The notes below the pieces were generated by a model. The model was not told the origin of the DNA. It saw nothing but the letters and a program-made list of their open reading frames with translations, and searched no databases. Shown here in pieces: positions 14,746 through 24,334 of a stretch of DNA of 64,000 nucleotides. This DNA is from Clostridium sp. MCC353 (GTDB lineage Bacteria > Bacillota > Clostridia > Lachnospirales > Lachnospiraceae), in the NCBI RefSeq assembly GCF_018785315.1, contig NZ_WQPN01000036.1, positions 1 to 64,000 on the forward strand. The letters run 5' to 3'. The position numbers were made by a program, and so were the translations under genes. The first letter of the stretch is position 1, and the number at the start of each line of letters is the position of its first letter.

Positions 14746-17382
14746 ATGAGCAAATTGATCTTAATAGACGGATTCAGCATCTTAAACCGTGCCTTTTACG
14801 GCATTCCGGAGCTGACGAATTCAGAAGGCCTCCATACAAACGCCGTTTATGGATTCCTCAACATCATGTTCAAAATACTGGAAGAAGAAAAGGCAGACCA
14901 TCTGGCAGTCGCCTTTGATTTGAAAGAGCCCACGTTCCGCCACGAAATGTATGAGGAATACAAAGGAACCAGAAAACCCATGCCGGAAGAGCTTTTGGAG
15001 CAGGTTCCGGTTTTAAAGGAAGTTTTAACTTCTATGGGAGTTCCCACGGTATCCCTGCCGGGGTATGAAGCGGATGATGTTCTGGGAACCCTGGCGAAGA
15101 AAAATGCGGCTATGGGCGTGGAAGTCTCCGTAGTTTCCGGAGACCGGGATCTGCTGCAGCTAGCTGATACCGGAATCAAAATCCGGATTCCCAAGACCAA
15201 CCGGGCCGGTACAGAGATCCATGATTATTATCCCGAGGACGTGAAGCGGGAATATCTGGTGACGCCGACGGAATTCATCGATGTTAAGGCGCTGATGGGA
15301 GACAGTTCCGACAACATACCTGGCGTGCCTTCTATCGGTGAAAAGACGGCCACCAGCCTGATTGCCGCCTATGGATCGATTGAAAATGCGTATGAGCATA
15401 TTGACGAGATTAAGCCGCCCAGAGCCCAGAAGGCGCTGAAGGAGCACTACGATATGGCGCAGCTCAGCAAAACACTGGCAACGATCTGCATTGACTGTCC
15501 GGTGGAGTTTTCATTGGAAGACGCGAAAATCGGCAATCTGTATACCCCGGAAGCTTATCAGATCATGAAACGGCTGGAATTTAAATCCATGATTGCCAGG
15601 TTCGGGGAAGATGCCATAGAAACCAATGATGAGGAAAATCATTTTAAAATGATCGATGATTTTTCAGAGGCGGAGCAGATTTGGAATAAGGCAGTAAAAG
15701 CAGAGCGCGCAGGGCTGCAGTTAGTACAGGGGGCGTCCGGCAACGCGGGGCTGGCCATTTGTTTTGGTGAGGAAGACTGTTATGTGATCGCTGCTTCCGG
15801 TTTCATCAGCATGGATTATTTATATGATAAGGTCAGGGAGTTATGCGGGCGGATCCCCCTTGTCAGCGTGCTGAATCTGAAAAAACAACTGCCGTATTTA
15901 AAACTGGATTATGACAGCCCGGCCTTTGATGCAGGTGTGGCCGGATATCTGCTGAATCCATTAAAGGACACCTATGATTACGATGATCTGGCAAGGGATT
16001 ATCTGGGCATGACGGTGCCTTCCAAGATGGACTTGCTGGGGAAAAATGATTTGGGCAAAGCCTTATCCGATGGGGAGGCAGGCGCGGTGACCTGTTGTTG
16101 TTATATGGGATATATCGCATGGAAAGCCGCCCCGGTTCTCATCGATAAGTTAAAAGAAACAGGGATGTATGAACTGTTTACAGATATTGAAATGCCGTTG
16201 ATTTACAGCCTTTACCACATGGAAGCCGCCGGAGTCAAGGTGGAAAAAGAGGCTTTGAAGGAATACGGGGATAAGCTGAAAGTAAAGATTGCCAAATTGG
16301 AGCAGGAAATTTACGATCTGGCAGGGGAGCAGTTTAACATCAATTCGCCCAAACAACTGGGTGAGGTTTTGTTTGACCACATGAAACTACCCCATGGAAA
16401 AAAGACGAAAACCGGTTATTCCACGGCAGCCGATGTGCTGGAAAAACTGGCGGTTGACTATCCTGTTGTCCAAATGATCCTGGATTACCGCCAGCTCACA
16501 AAACTGAATTCCACGTATGCGGAAGGGCTGGCCAATTATATTGGAGAAGACGGCCGGATTCACGGAACATTTAACCAGACCATCACGGCTACCGGGCGGA
16601 TCAGCAGTACGGAACCCAATCTGCAGAACATCCCGATCCGCATGGAACTGGGACGTGCCATTCGTAAAGTCTTTGTGCCGGAAGAGGGCTATGTGTTTGT
16701 GGATGCCGACTACTCCCAGATTGAACTTCGTATTCTGGCCCACATGTCCGGGGATGACAGGCTGATAAACGCCTACCGGGATGCCCAGGATATCCATGCG
16801 ATTACGGCGTCGGAAGTATTCCATACTCCGCTTGAAGAAGTGACGCCTCTGCAGAGGAGAAATGCAAAGGCGGTGAACTTCGGAATCGTCTATGGAATCA
16901 GCGCATTTGGCTTGAGCGAGGATTTGAGCATTTCCAGGAAAGAAGCGGTGGAGTATATCAATAAATATTTTGAAACCTACCCCGGTGTTAAAGAATTTCT
17001 GGACAAATTGGTATCTGAAGGGAAGGAGCAGGGGTATGTATCCAGCCTCTTTGGAAGAAGGCGCCCGATTCCGGAATTGAAATCCGCCAACTTCATGCAG
17101 CGTTCGTTTGGAGAACGGGTTGCCATGAATTCCCCGATTCAGGGAACGGCAGCGGATATTATGAAAATCGCCATGATCGCAGTGGATAAAGAACTTCGGT
17201 CCCAAAATATGAAATCCAGAATCGTGCTCCAGGTTCATGATGAACTGTTGGTTGAAACGTATTTGGATGAAAAGGATGCGGTAATCTCCATTTTAGAAGA
17301 CAAAATGAAGCACGCAGCCGAGTTAAAGGTGACATTGGAAGTGGAAGCCCATGACGGATTAACCTGGTTTGACGCGAAATAA
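14746..17382 (+). CDS. polA: DNA polymerase I
   Basis: An 878-residue repair and Okazaki-fragment polymerase. The 5'-3' exonuclease domain covers about 1-290 (LILIDGFSILNRAFYG, KALMGDSSDNIPGVPSIGEKTA). The 3'-5' exonuclease fold (about 300-480) lacks the DxE catalytic pair, with AGLQLVQG in its place, so proofreading is probably absent as in Bacillus. The polymerase domain has motif A DYSQIELRILAHMSGD, motif B RRNAKAVNFGIVYG and motif C VHDELLVE. ATG 14746 has CAGGAGA 9 bases upstream. The open frame back to 14683 runs toward the palindromic element and is not used. Confidence 0.97.
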   Translation: MSKLILIDGFSILNRAFYGIPELTNSEGLHTNAVYGFLNIMFKILEEEKADHLAVAFDLKEPTFRHEMYEEYKGTRKPMPEELLEQVPVLKEVLTSMGVPTVSLPGYEADDVLGTLAKKNAAMGVEVSVVSGDRDLLQLADTGIKIRIPKTNRAGTEIHDYYPEDVKREYLVTPTEFIDVKALMGDSSDNIPGVPSIGEKTATSLIAAYGSIENAYEHIDEIKPPRAQKALKEHYDMAQLSKTLATICIDCPVEFSLEDAKIGNLYTPEAYQIMKRLEFKSMIARFGEDAIETNDEENHFKMIDDFSEAEQIWNKAVKAERAGLQLVQGASGNAGLAICFGEEDCYVIAASGFISMDYLYDKVRELCGRIPLVSVLNLKKQLPYLKLDYDSPAFDAGVAGYLLNPLKDTYDYDDLARDYLGMTVPSKMDLLGKNDLGKALSDGEAGAVTCCCYMGYIAWKAAPVLIDKLKETGMYELFTDIEMPLIYSLYHMEAAGVKVEKEALKEYGDKLKVKIAKLEQEIYDLAGEQFNINSPKQLGEVLFDHMKLPHGKKTKTGYSTAADVLEKLAVDYPVVQMILDYRQLTKLNSTYAEGLANYIGEDGRIHGTFNQTITATGRISSTEPNLQNIPIRMELGRAIRKVFVPEEGYVFVDADYSQIELRILAHMSGDDRLINAYRDAQDIHAITASEVFHTPLEEVTPLQRRNAKAVNFGIVYGISAFGLSEDLSISRKEAVEYINKYFETYPGVKEFLDKLVSEGKEQGYVSSLFGRRRPIPELKSANFMQRSFGERVAMNSPIQGTAADIMKIAMIAVDKELRSQNMKSRIVLQVHDELLVETYLDEKDAVISILEDKMKHAAELKVTLEVEAHDGLTWFDAK

Positions 17383-17437
17383 TATTACAGAATTACGAAA
17401 ATAGCTGTGTGTAATAACAAATGAAAAGGGTGAGTGG

Positions 17438-17854
17438 ATGAATATTTTAGTCAGTGCCTGTTTATTAGGAGTTCAGTGCCGGTATGATGGGACCGGCGCA
17501 TTATCAGAAGGAATAAAAAAGCTGATGGAGGAGCATACTCTGATTCCCGTATGCCCTGAAATTATGGGAGGGCTTGCAACCCCGAGAGATCCTGCGGAAC
17601 GAAGAGGAGACAGAGTTTTAACCCAAAATGGCGCCGATGTGACGGATAATTATAAAAGAGGGGCGGAGGAAACACTGAAACTGGCAGAGCTTTACCAATG
17701 CAGATGCGCGGTTTTGAAAGAGAGAAGCCCCTCCTGCGGCTGCGGCCGCATCTATGACGGAACATTCAGCCGATGCCTTACCGATGGAAATGGAATGACG
17801 GCGGAACTTTTGTTAGAGCATGGAATAGAGGTAAAAGGAGAATCTCAGATATGA
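17438..17854 (+). CDS. DUF523 family protein
   Basis: A 138-residue cytosolic protein. It has the DUF523 blocks SACLLGVQCRYDG at the start, IPVCPEIMGGLATPRDPAE in the middle and AVLKERSPSCGCGRIYDG. The conserved cysteines suggest metal or thiol chemistry, but no activity is established. The ATG follows AAAGGGTGAG. The stop overlaps the start of coaE as ATGA. Confidence 0.92.
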   Translation: MNILVSACLLGVQCRYDGTGALSEGIKKLMEEHTLIPVCPEIMGGLATPRDPAERRGDRVLTQNGADVTDNYKRGAEETLKLAELYQCRCAVLKERSPSCGCGRIYDGTFSRCLTDGNGMTAELLLEHGIEVKGESQI

Positions 17855-18426
17855 AACGGGTAATCGGTCTTACAGGAGGAATCGGATCTGGAAAAAGCAG
17901 GATTTTGGAAATTCTGCGGGAAGAATACGGGGCCAGAGTTATCCAGGCAGACGAAGTGGCCAGGCAGTTGGAAGAACCGGGCTGCGAAGGATACAACAAG
18001 ATTATAGAAGCGCTTGGAACGGAATTTTTGGATGAGGATAAGAGCATTAACAGAGGAAAATTGTCACATTTGATTTTTAAGGATAAGTCGGCTTTGAACA
18101 CGATTAATTCCATCATCCATCCCCTTGTGTGGCAGTCCATAAAGGAACAGATCAAATCCTCAGAGGCGTCTTTAATTGTTGTGGAAGCAGCACTTTTGGC
18201 AAAAAATGTGGATGACATTTACGATGAATTATGGTATGTTTATACATCAAGAGACAACCGCATCCGGCGGCTGGCTGAAAGCAGGGGCTATTCGGCGGAA
18301 AAAAGCATCAGCATTATGGATAACCAGCCGGATGATACGGAATTCTTTTCCTGCGCCAGCCAGGTGATTGATAATAATAAAAGCCTGGATGAGGTCAGAA
18401 AGCAGTTGAAAGAGATATTAGCATAA
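17851..18426 (+). CDS. coaE: Dephospho-CoA kinase
   Basis: Phosphorylates dephospho-CoA with ATP, the last step of coenzyme A synthesis. The 191-residue length is normal. P-loop GLTGGIGSGKS is at residues 6-16; QADEVARQL and the later NTINSIIHPLV match the lid and CoA-binding parts. The start at 17851 overlaps the DUF523 stop (ATGA); GTAAAAGGAG lies 10 bases upstream. Confidence 0.95.
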   Translation: MKRVIGLTGGIGSGKSRILEILREEYGARVIQADEVARQLEEPGCEGYNKIIEALGTEFLDEDKSINRGKLSHLIFKDKSALNTINSIIHPLVWQSIKEQIKSSEASLIVVEAALLAKNVDDIYDELWYVYTSRDNRIRRLAESRGYSAEKSISIMDNQPDDTEFFSCASQVIDNNKSLDEVRKQLKEILA

Positions 18427-18445
18427 TATAGAAGGAATTGAGCAG

Positions 18446-19243
18446 ATGAGATTAGTGAGCATAGCCAGTGGAAGCAGCGGGAACTGCATCTATGTTGGCT
18501 CAGATAACAGCCACATCCTCGTAGATGCGGGAATCAGCAATAAAAGGATCGAACAGGGGCTGAATGAGATCGGTGTAAAAGGGAATGAGATCAATGGGAT
18601 CGTAATCACCCATGAGCATTCCGACCATACGAAAGGTTTAGGTGTTCTGGCCAGAAAATACGGAGTGCCTATTTACAGTACAAGAGAGACTTTGGAGGAG
18701 ATTTCCAATATGAAGTCCCTTGGGGAATATCCGGCGGAACTGTTTCATCCCATACAGCCGGATGTGGATTTTGAAATCGGTGATTTGAAGCTGAAGCCAT
18801 TTTCCATTGACCATGACGCGGCCAATCCGGTGGCTTACCGCATTCAGTGCGGCAAGAAGTCGGTGGCGGTGGCTACCGATATGGGCCATTACGACCAGTA
18901 CATTATTGAGCACCTTCAGGGGCTGGACGCCATTTTGCTGGAATCCAACCACGACGTGAATATGCTTCAGACCGGTCCTTATCCTTATTATCTGAAACGC
19001 AGGATTTTAAGCGATCACGGACATCTGTCCAATGAAAATGCCGGACGGCTTCTGAACTACATATTACATGATAATATTAAGAAAATTCTGCTGGGCCATT
19101 TGAGCAAGGAAAACAACTATGAAGAACTGGCCTATGAAACGGTAAAGCTTGAGATAAACCAGGGGGACAATCCGTTCCACGCGTCTGATTTTTCCATTAC
19201 GGTTGCAAAGCGGGATCAGATGTCCGAGATTATCACACTGTAA
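18446..19243 (+). CDS. Metallo-beta-lactamase-fold hydrolase, YycJ/WalJ family
   Basis: A 265-residue metal-dependent hydrolase of the WalJ type, a family linked in Firmicutes to DNA repair and cell-division coordination. It has the MBL motif THEHSDH near residue 53, the opening SIASGSSGNCIYVGS typical of YycJ, and later SNHDVNML and DHGHLSNENAG. GAAGGAATTG precedes the ATG; it follows coaE by 19 bases, so these genes are probably one operon. Confidence 0.92.
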   Translation: MRLVSIASGSSGNCIYVGSDNSHILVDAGISNKRIEQGLNEIGVKGNEINGIVITHEHSDHTKGLGVLARKYGVPIYSTRETLEEISNMKSLGEYPAELFHPIQPDVDFEIGDLKLKPFSIDHDAANPVAYRIQCGKKSVAVATDMGHYDQYIIEHLQGLDAILLESNHDVNMLQTGPYPYYLKRRILSDHGHLSNENAGRLLNYILHDNIKKILLGHLSKENNYEELAYETVKLEINQGDNPFHASDFSITVAKRDQMSEIITL

Positions 19244-19251
19244 TTAATAGT

Positions 19252-19277
19252 AACAGTTCAGACAGATCTGAACCGTT
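19252..19277. repeat. Inverted repeat between WalJ and ACT genes
   Basis: AAC-A-GTTCAG and CTGAAC-C-GTT arms with a 6-base loop. No T run follows, so it is an operator or weak attenuator rather than a clear terminator. Confidence 0.5.
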
Positions 19278-19311
19278 AAAATTAATAACCATATTAAGAG
19301 GAGAAAAAATT

Positions 19312-19584
19312 ATGAACAAGACAATCATTACGGTAGTAGGAAAAGACACAGTCGGTATTATCGCAAAAGTATGTAACTATCTGGCGGACACCCGGATTAA
19401 TATTCTGGACATTTCCCAGACCATCGTTCAGGAATATTTTAATATGATGATGATTGTTGATATGGATAAGGCGACGAAACCATTTGAACAGGTCTCAGAA
19501 GAATTAGAAAAAGTGGGAGATGAAATCGGCGTTAAAATTAAATGCCAGAGAGAAGAAATCTTCACAAAGATGCACAGAATCTAA
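19312..19584 (+). CDS. ACT domain protein
   Basis: A 90-residue single ACT domain (UPF0237 type), opening [40 protein letters not shown] domains bind amino acids or other small ligands. In Firmicutes this gene is regularly placed directly before the UPF0210 gene, as here (33 bases apart), so the two products likely work together. AGAGGAG precedes the ATG. Confidence 0.93.
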   Translation: MNKTIITVVGKDTVGIIAKVCNYLADTRINILDISQTIVQEYFNMMMIVDMDKATKPFEQVSEELEKVGDEIGVKIKCQREEIFTKMHRI

Positions 19585-19616
19585 TTAAATACGACCGAAA
19601 AGGATGGAAAAATCTT

Positions 19617-20981
19617 ATGTTAAATATGTTTGAAGTGATTGAAACCAACAACATGATTGATCATGAAAAGCTGGATGTGAGAACGATCACCATGGGAATC
19701 AGCCTGTTGGACTGCTGTGATGACGATCTGGCTAAGTTAAATGAAAAGATATACAACAAAATCACCACTTACGCCAAGGACCTGGTATCCACCGGAGAAG
19801 CCATTGCCCGCGACTTCGGCGTGCCCATTGTGAATAAACGGATTTCTGTTACGCCTATCGCATTAATCGGCGGCTGTGCGTGCAAAACACCGGATGATTT
19901 TGTGACTTTGGCCCAGACCCTGGACCGGGCGGCCAAAACTGTGGGAGTTAACTTCATCGGCGGATATTCCGCTCTGGTGAGCAAAGGGATGACGCCTGCG
20001 GAAGAGAACCTGATCCGTTCCATTCCAAAAGCACTTGCGGCTACGGAACGTGTCTGCAGTTCTGTAAATGTGGGTTCCACCAAGACCGGCCTCAATATGG
20101 ATGCGGTTCAGCTCATGGGGCAGATCGTACTGGAAACGGCAGAAGCCACCAGGGAAAATGATTCCCTGGGCTGCGCCAAGCTGGTGGTGTTCTGCAATGC
20201 GCCGGATGACAACCCATTTATGGCAGGCGCTTTCCACGGTGTGACGGAGGCGGATGCCATTATCAACGTGGGTGTCAGCGGCCCGGGAGTTGTGAAAGTA
20301 GCTTTGGAAAAGGCCAGGGGAGAGAATTTTGAAGTCCTCTGTGAAACCATAAAAAGAACTGCATTTAAGATCACCCGCGTAGGCCAGCTGGTAGCCCAGG
20401 AAGCCTCCAAACGGCTGGGCATACCATTTGGCATCATCGATCTTTCTCTTGCTCCCACACCGGCTGTGGGCGACAGCGTGGCGGAGATACTGGAAGAGAT
20501 CGGCCTGGAACGTGTGGGCGCTCCCGGTACGACGGCAGCCCTTGCGATGCTCAATGACCAGGTGAAGAAGGGCGGCGTTATGGCTTCTTCTTACGTAGGC
20601 GGTTTGAGCGGAGCATTTATCCCGGTCAGCGAAGATCAGGGCATGATCGACGCGGTTTCTATGGGAGCTTTGACTTTGGAAAAGCTGGAAGCCATGACCT
20701 GTGTCTGCTCCGTAGGTCTGGATATGATCGCGATCCCTGGAAATACGCCTGCTTCAACGATTTCCGGCATCATCGCCGACGAAGCGGCAATCGGAATGAT
20801 CAACCAGAAGACAACAGCAGTCCGTTTAATTCCTGTTATCGGCAAGACGGTGGGAGATACTGTAGAATTCGGCGGACTTTTAGGCTATGCTCCCGTTATG
20901 CCGGTCAACCCCTATTCCTGTGAGAAATTTGTAACAAGAGGCGGAAGGATTCCGGCTCCGATCCATAGTTTCAAGAATTAG
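19617..20981 (+). CDS. UPF0210 (PFL) family protein
   Basis: A 454-residue cytosolic protein of the UPF0210 family, whose biochemical role is unestablished. Markers are [25 protein letters not shown] near the start, [14 protein letters not shown], and the long Gly-rich blocks [20 protein letters not shown] and [17 protein letters not shown] 19617 follows AAAAGGATGGAAAAA; the frame is open further upstream into the ACT gene without a better start. Paired with the ACT protein. Confidence 0.93.
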   Translation: MLNMFEVIETNNMIDHEKLDVRTITMGISLLDCCDDDLAKLNEKIYNKITTYAKDLVSTGEAIARDFGVPIVNKRISVTPIALIGGCACKTPDDFVTLAQTLDRAAKTVGVNFIGGYSALVSKGMTPAEENLIRSIPKALAATERVCSSVNVGSTKTGLNMDAVQLMGQIVLETAEATRENDSLGCAKLVVFCNAPDDNPFMAGAFHGVTEADAIINVGVSGPGVVKVALEKARGENFEVLCETIKRTAFKITRVGQLVAQEASKRLGIPFGIIDLSLAPTPAVGDSVAEILEEIGLERVGAPGTTAALAMLNDQVKKGGVMASSYVGGLSGAFIPVSEDQGMIDAVSMGALTLEKLEAMTCVCSVGLDMIAIPGNTPASTISGIIADEAAIGMINQKTTAVRLIPVIGKTVGDTVEFGGLLGYAPVMPVNPYSCEKFVTRGGRIPAPIHSFKN

Positions 20982-20992
20982 GAGCTGCGCAT

Positions 20993-21634
20993 ATGAAGAT
21001 TTATTTGATTCGTCACGGAAGACAATGCAGTAAGCTGTGCAACGTCAATGTGGATTTGGCTGAAGAAGGATACCGCCAGGCCGCTTTGCTGGGAGAACGT
21101 CTTGTAAAGGCCAATCCCCAGGTTGTGTACTCCAGTGATCTTTTGCGTGCCGTTCAGACGGCTGAGGCGGCTAATCTCTATTGGAATGTGGAACATCTCA
21201 TACGGCCGGAGCTGAGGGAAATCTCATTCGGAGACATGGAAGGCATGGCTGATGAGGATATTGAAATAAAGTATGCCGATTTTAAACTCCGGCAGGACAG
21301 GATGGAAGAAGACCTGCCCTATCCGGGGGGAGAGTGCGGGGCCGATGTGGTAAAACGCATCCTTCCCGTCCTCTATGAAATCACACAGAGCGGATATGAC
21401 CGGGCGGCAGTTGTGACCCATGGCGGCGTGATACGAAGCCTTACCTCTTATCTGATCGGCCTGGATCTGGCAAAGATGAGGATGCTGGGAAATGGGCTGG
21501 AAAACTGCAGCATTACGGAACTGGAATATCATCCCGGTAAAAAACGGTTCAATCTGCAGCGCTTTAATGATTATGCCCATCTTGAAAATTATCCCGAACT
21601 GCTCAGGAGCAGCTGGGTAGAGAAAGAAAACTAA
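20993..21634 (+). CDS. Histidine phosphatase superfamily protein
   Basis: A 213-residue phosphoglycerate-mutase-like phosphatase. The phosphohistidine motif is IRHGRQ (His8); the second catalytic His is in VVTHGGVIRSL. Substrate not clear; the family includes phosphatases of sugar phosphates and nucleotides. AGGAGC precedes the ATG and overlaps the end of the UPF0210 gene. A terminator follows at 21638-21665. Confidence 0.9.
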   Translation: MKIYLIRHGRQCSKLCNVNVDLAEEGYRQAALLGERLVKANPQVVYSSDLLRAVQTAEAANLYWNVEHLIRPELREISFGDMEGMADEDIEIKYADFKLRQDRMEEDLPYPGGECGADVVKRILPVLYEITQSGYDRAAVVTHGGVIRSLTSYLIGLDLAKMRMLGNGLENCSITELEYHPGKKRFNLQRFNDYAHLENYPELLRSSWVEKEN

Positions 21635-21637
21635 AGG

Positions 21638-21665
21638 AAAACCACCTGGCTGTCAGGTGGTTTTT
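21638..21665 (+). terminator. Rho-independent terminator
   Basis: AAAACCACCTG pairs with CAGGTGGTTTT with a GCTGT loop, followed by a T run. Confidence 0.88.
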
Positions 21666-21700
21666 ATGTTAAGATTATAAAAACAGGCCAATCACCTGTG

Positions 21701-22894
21701 ATGAAAAATGATAACAGGAGTAAGAAGACATTGATAACAGATCGTAAATTACAAGATGCATTGGAATATTTTTTAAATGACCGCCTGATTCAGATTATCA
21801 TCAGCAATCCTGTGGACAGAGATGGTTGTATGAAGGTGAAGATCCGCCCCCTTATGCTGAGGGGAGCGCTGACGTTTCAGGCGGAGGAATTTGTTGGAAA
21901 GCAGGCATTTCATAAGAATTTTACTCAGGAGGAAGCGGGAGATTATATAACCGGTCTTCTGGACGGCAGGTTCCGTCAGGCGGAGATTTCATCCCAGATG
22001 GGCAGCGGAACGGTTTTAGTGGGTAAAAAAGGTACGCTTACGGTTAAGTGCAAAAAAAGTGCCCAGCCTAAAATAACGGCTAATCCGCCGGTTTTGGATC
22101 ACAACAGAAAGAAACGTTATGTTTTGGAAGAGGGGCGTCCTGTACCATTTTTGGAAGACTTGGGAGTTATGACTCCGGAAGGCATGGTGGTCCGTTCCAG
22201 ATATGATAAGTTCCGCCAGATCAACCGCTTTTTGGAGTTCATCGAAGATATTCTGCCGCGTCTGGACAAGAATAAAGAAACCACCATCATCGATTTCGGG
22301 TGTGGAAAATCGTATCTGACCTTTGCCATGTATTATTATCTGAAGGAATTAAAGGGATATCCTGTGCGCATCATCGGCCTGGATTTAAAACGGGATGTGA
22401 TAGACAGGTGCAGCAGATTAAGTGAAAAATACGGATTTGATCATTTGAATTTCTATTATGGGGATATCGCTTCCTATGAGGGCGTGGATCATGTGGATAT
22501 GGTCGTAACCCTTCATGCCTGCGATACGGCGACGGATTATGCGCTGGCAAAAGCGGTGGACTGGGGGGCTTCCGTCATTCTTTCCGTTCCCTGTTGTCAG
22601 CATGAGTGGAATAAGCAGATGGAGAATGAACTGATGAAGCCTGTTTTTCAATATGGGCTGATTAAAGAGCGGATGGCCGCTCTTTATACAGATGCTTTGA
22701 GAGCTGAAATTCTGGAAAACCAGGGTTACCGTACCCAGATACTGGAGTTTATCGATATGGAGCACACTCCCAAAAATATTCTGATAAGGGCGGTCAAACA
22801 GGGAGAACGGAAGGACAACCGGAAAGAAATTCAGGCAGTTCTCGACTTTCTCCATGTGAAACCGACACTTGCCGGGCTGCTTTTGAAGGACTAA
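21701..22894 (+). CDS. Class I SAM-dependent methyltransferase (Methyltransf_32 type)
   Basis: A methyltransferase of about 397 residues with an N-terminal domain of unknown role (to about 140) and a C-terminal Rossmann domain. Motif I IIDFGCGKSYLTFAMYYYL is the Methyltransf_32 form, and VPCCQHEWN matches the catalytic segment of that family, which acts mostly on RNA. The start is uncertain: ATG 21701 has no ribosome binding site, whereas TTG 21731 has CAGGAG 10 bases upstream and would give 387 residues. It converges on tmcAL with stop codons overlapping. Confidence 0.88.
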   Translation: MKNDNRSKKTLITDRKLQDALEYFLNDRLIQIIISNPVDRDGCMKVKIRPLMLRGALTFQAEEFVGKQAFHKNFTQEEAGDYITGLLDGRFRQAEISSQMGSGTVLVGKKGTLTVKCKKSAQPKITANPPVLDHNRKKRYVLEEGRPVPFLEDLGVMTPEGMVVRSRYDKFRQINRFLEFIEDILPRLDKNKETTIIDFGCGKSYLTFAMYYYLKELKGYPVRIIGLDLKRDVIDRCSRLSEKYGFDHLNFYYGDIASYEGVDHVDMVVTLHACDTATDYALAKAVDWGASVILSVPCCQHEWNKQMENELMKPVFQYGLIKERMAALYTDALRAEILENQGYRTQILEFIDMEHTPKNILIRAVKQGERKDNRKEIQAVLDFLHVKPTLAGLLLKD

Positions 22895-24120
22895 ATCATG
22901 ACAAAAGGCCTGGTATACTCATTTTTTACTGTGATTCCATATTTGGTATAGACGATGGAGTTATAGACATGAGAGGCATACAGATCCTGACTGAACATGG
23001 GCAGGAAAACAGCGTCGATGTAAGAGCCGGCTGCAGCGGGTTTTGTAATCAGCGGAAGAGAACTGTGTTTTTTAATACCGGTCAGAAGATCCGCTGATTC
23101 CTTTTTAAAACCGAGAACCCTGGCATAGCCGCAGTAACCCTTTTCCCGGTATGCGGCCGCGTCGGCTTGTCTGCTTCCCAAAATGAGATGGAGAAGGCAT
23201 CGGCTGATACGGCTGTAGGTGTACTGCTTTGTTTTTAAATCCTCTGTCCGTTCCGTAAAAGATTTGAACTGTAAAAACAGGTTCCTGATCCTGCCGGCCA
23301 ATTCTTCTGAAATGTCCAGATATTCGGTCAAATCCCCTCCATCCCGGATCAGGGTCAAAAGGGTGTAGTTCAGGATGGATGTCAGGTCGTCCGGAAAAAC
23401 CGGCATACCCTGTAAAATGGCCTCCAAAACCTGTTCCGGAACCTGGGAAGCGATGGAAATAAGGCCATCCGGGCTGGCAAGCAGTTTCCGGATAGCTGTA
23501 GCGGATGCAAATTCCCCGGATAAGGAAAGGTCGTGGTAGCCATGGCCGTTTCTTTTGACGGTTACGGGAGTGATCCCGCTTTTTCTTCTCAAAAGAGCTT
23601 TGATGTATTCGATGCCCAGAATATTGTTGGGAGAGAGCAGTAAACTGCTTTCCAATGGGCTCAATGAAAGCCAGGAAGAGAGGGCTTTGGCCCGTGCATC
23701 GGGATAAGTCAGGCCGGAACGGATATAATCTTTTAATAATTCCTGATAATCTCCGTGTTCCTCAGCCAATACAGCGGCGATTTTAAACAGCGGCTGGACT
23801 TCTCCGCATTCGCTTCCAAAGCAGATGGAATCCACGATCCCAAGCTGGTCTAACAGGGCGACGCCGCAGGAGGCAAAATCCTCCGCGCTGCTGGTGGCGA
23901 AAACAGACGGCATTTCCAGAACCAGGTCGGCCCCGGATTTAAGGGCCATTAAAGAACGGGTGTATTTGTCATAGACGGCAGGAGCGCCGCGCTGGACAAA
24001 ATCTCCGCTCATAATGACGATAACGTATTCAGCTCCGGTTAATTCCCGGGCTTTTTGGATATGATATAAATGACCGTTATGAAACGGATTATATTCTGCA
24101 ATTAAACCGACAACCTTCAT
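22891..24120 (-). CDS. tmcAL: tRNA(Met) cytidine acetate ligase
   Basis: Acetylates the wobble cytidine of elongator tRNA-Met using acetate and ATP. The 409 residues start MKVVGLIAEYNPFHNGHLYH, the nucleotidyltransferase HxGH signature (HNGH), followed by IVIMSGDFVQRGAPAVYDK. These are diagnostic for the YlbM/TmcAL family. GAAAGGGAA precedes the ATG on the minus strand. The stop overlaps that of the converging methyltransferase gene. Acetate dependence makes its position next to pta-ackA fitting, though they are divergent. Confidence 0.93.
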   Translation of the reverse strand: MKVVGLIAEYNPFHNGHLYHIQKARELTGAEYVIVIMSGDFVQRGAPAVYDKYTRSLMALKSGADLVLEMPSVFATSSAEDFASCGVALLDQLGIVDSICFGSECGEVQPLFKIAAVLAEEHGDYQELLKDYIRSGLTYPDARAKALSSWLSLSPLESSLLLSPNNILGIEYIKALLRRKSGITPVTVKRNGHGYHDLSLSGEFASATAIRKLLASPDGLISIASQVPEQVLEAILQGMPVFPDDLTSILNYTLLTLIRDGGDLTEYLDISEELAGRIRNLFLQFKSFTERTEDLKTKQYTYSRISRCLLHLILGSRQADAAAYREKGYCGYARVLGFKKESADLLTGIKKHSSLPLITKPAAAGSYIDAVFLPMFSQDLYASHVYNSIVYTKYGITVKNEYTRPFVMI

Positions 24121-24268
24121 GTGTTTTCCCTTTCTTAACGCAGTTGTTCAAACATGGCTTAAAGTGAGTTTGAAAAGCGGTTATGAATTTATTATACGAG
24201 AGAATTATTATATGGTAAAGGATTATTGTTTGGACGGAAAAAAATACATGAAAATAGAAAAATATGGC

Positions 24269-24297
24269 TTGTATACAAAAAACAACTGGTATATAAT
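24269..24297 (+). promoter_or_regulatory. Sigma-A type promoter for pta-ackA
   Basis: TTGTAT (24269-24274), 17 bases, TATAAT (24292-24297), 38 bases before the pta start codon. Confidence 0.65.
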
Positions 24298-24334
24298 ATA
24301 GATAAATGCGAAAAGATGAAAGGGGTATTATATC

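Noticed and set aside
14592-14918. Plus-strand frame through the palindromes into polA
   Set aside because: It overlaps the polymerase gene in another frame and its start lies inside a hairpin.
24119-24301. 60-codon plus-strand frame before pta
   Set aside because: It overlaps the region carrying the pta promoter, has no ribosome binding site and no protein-like composition.
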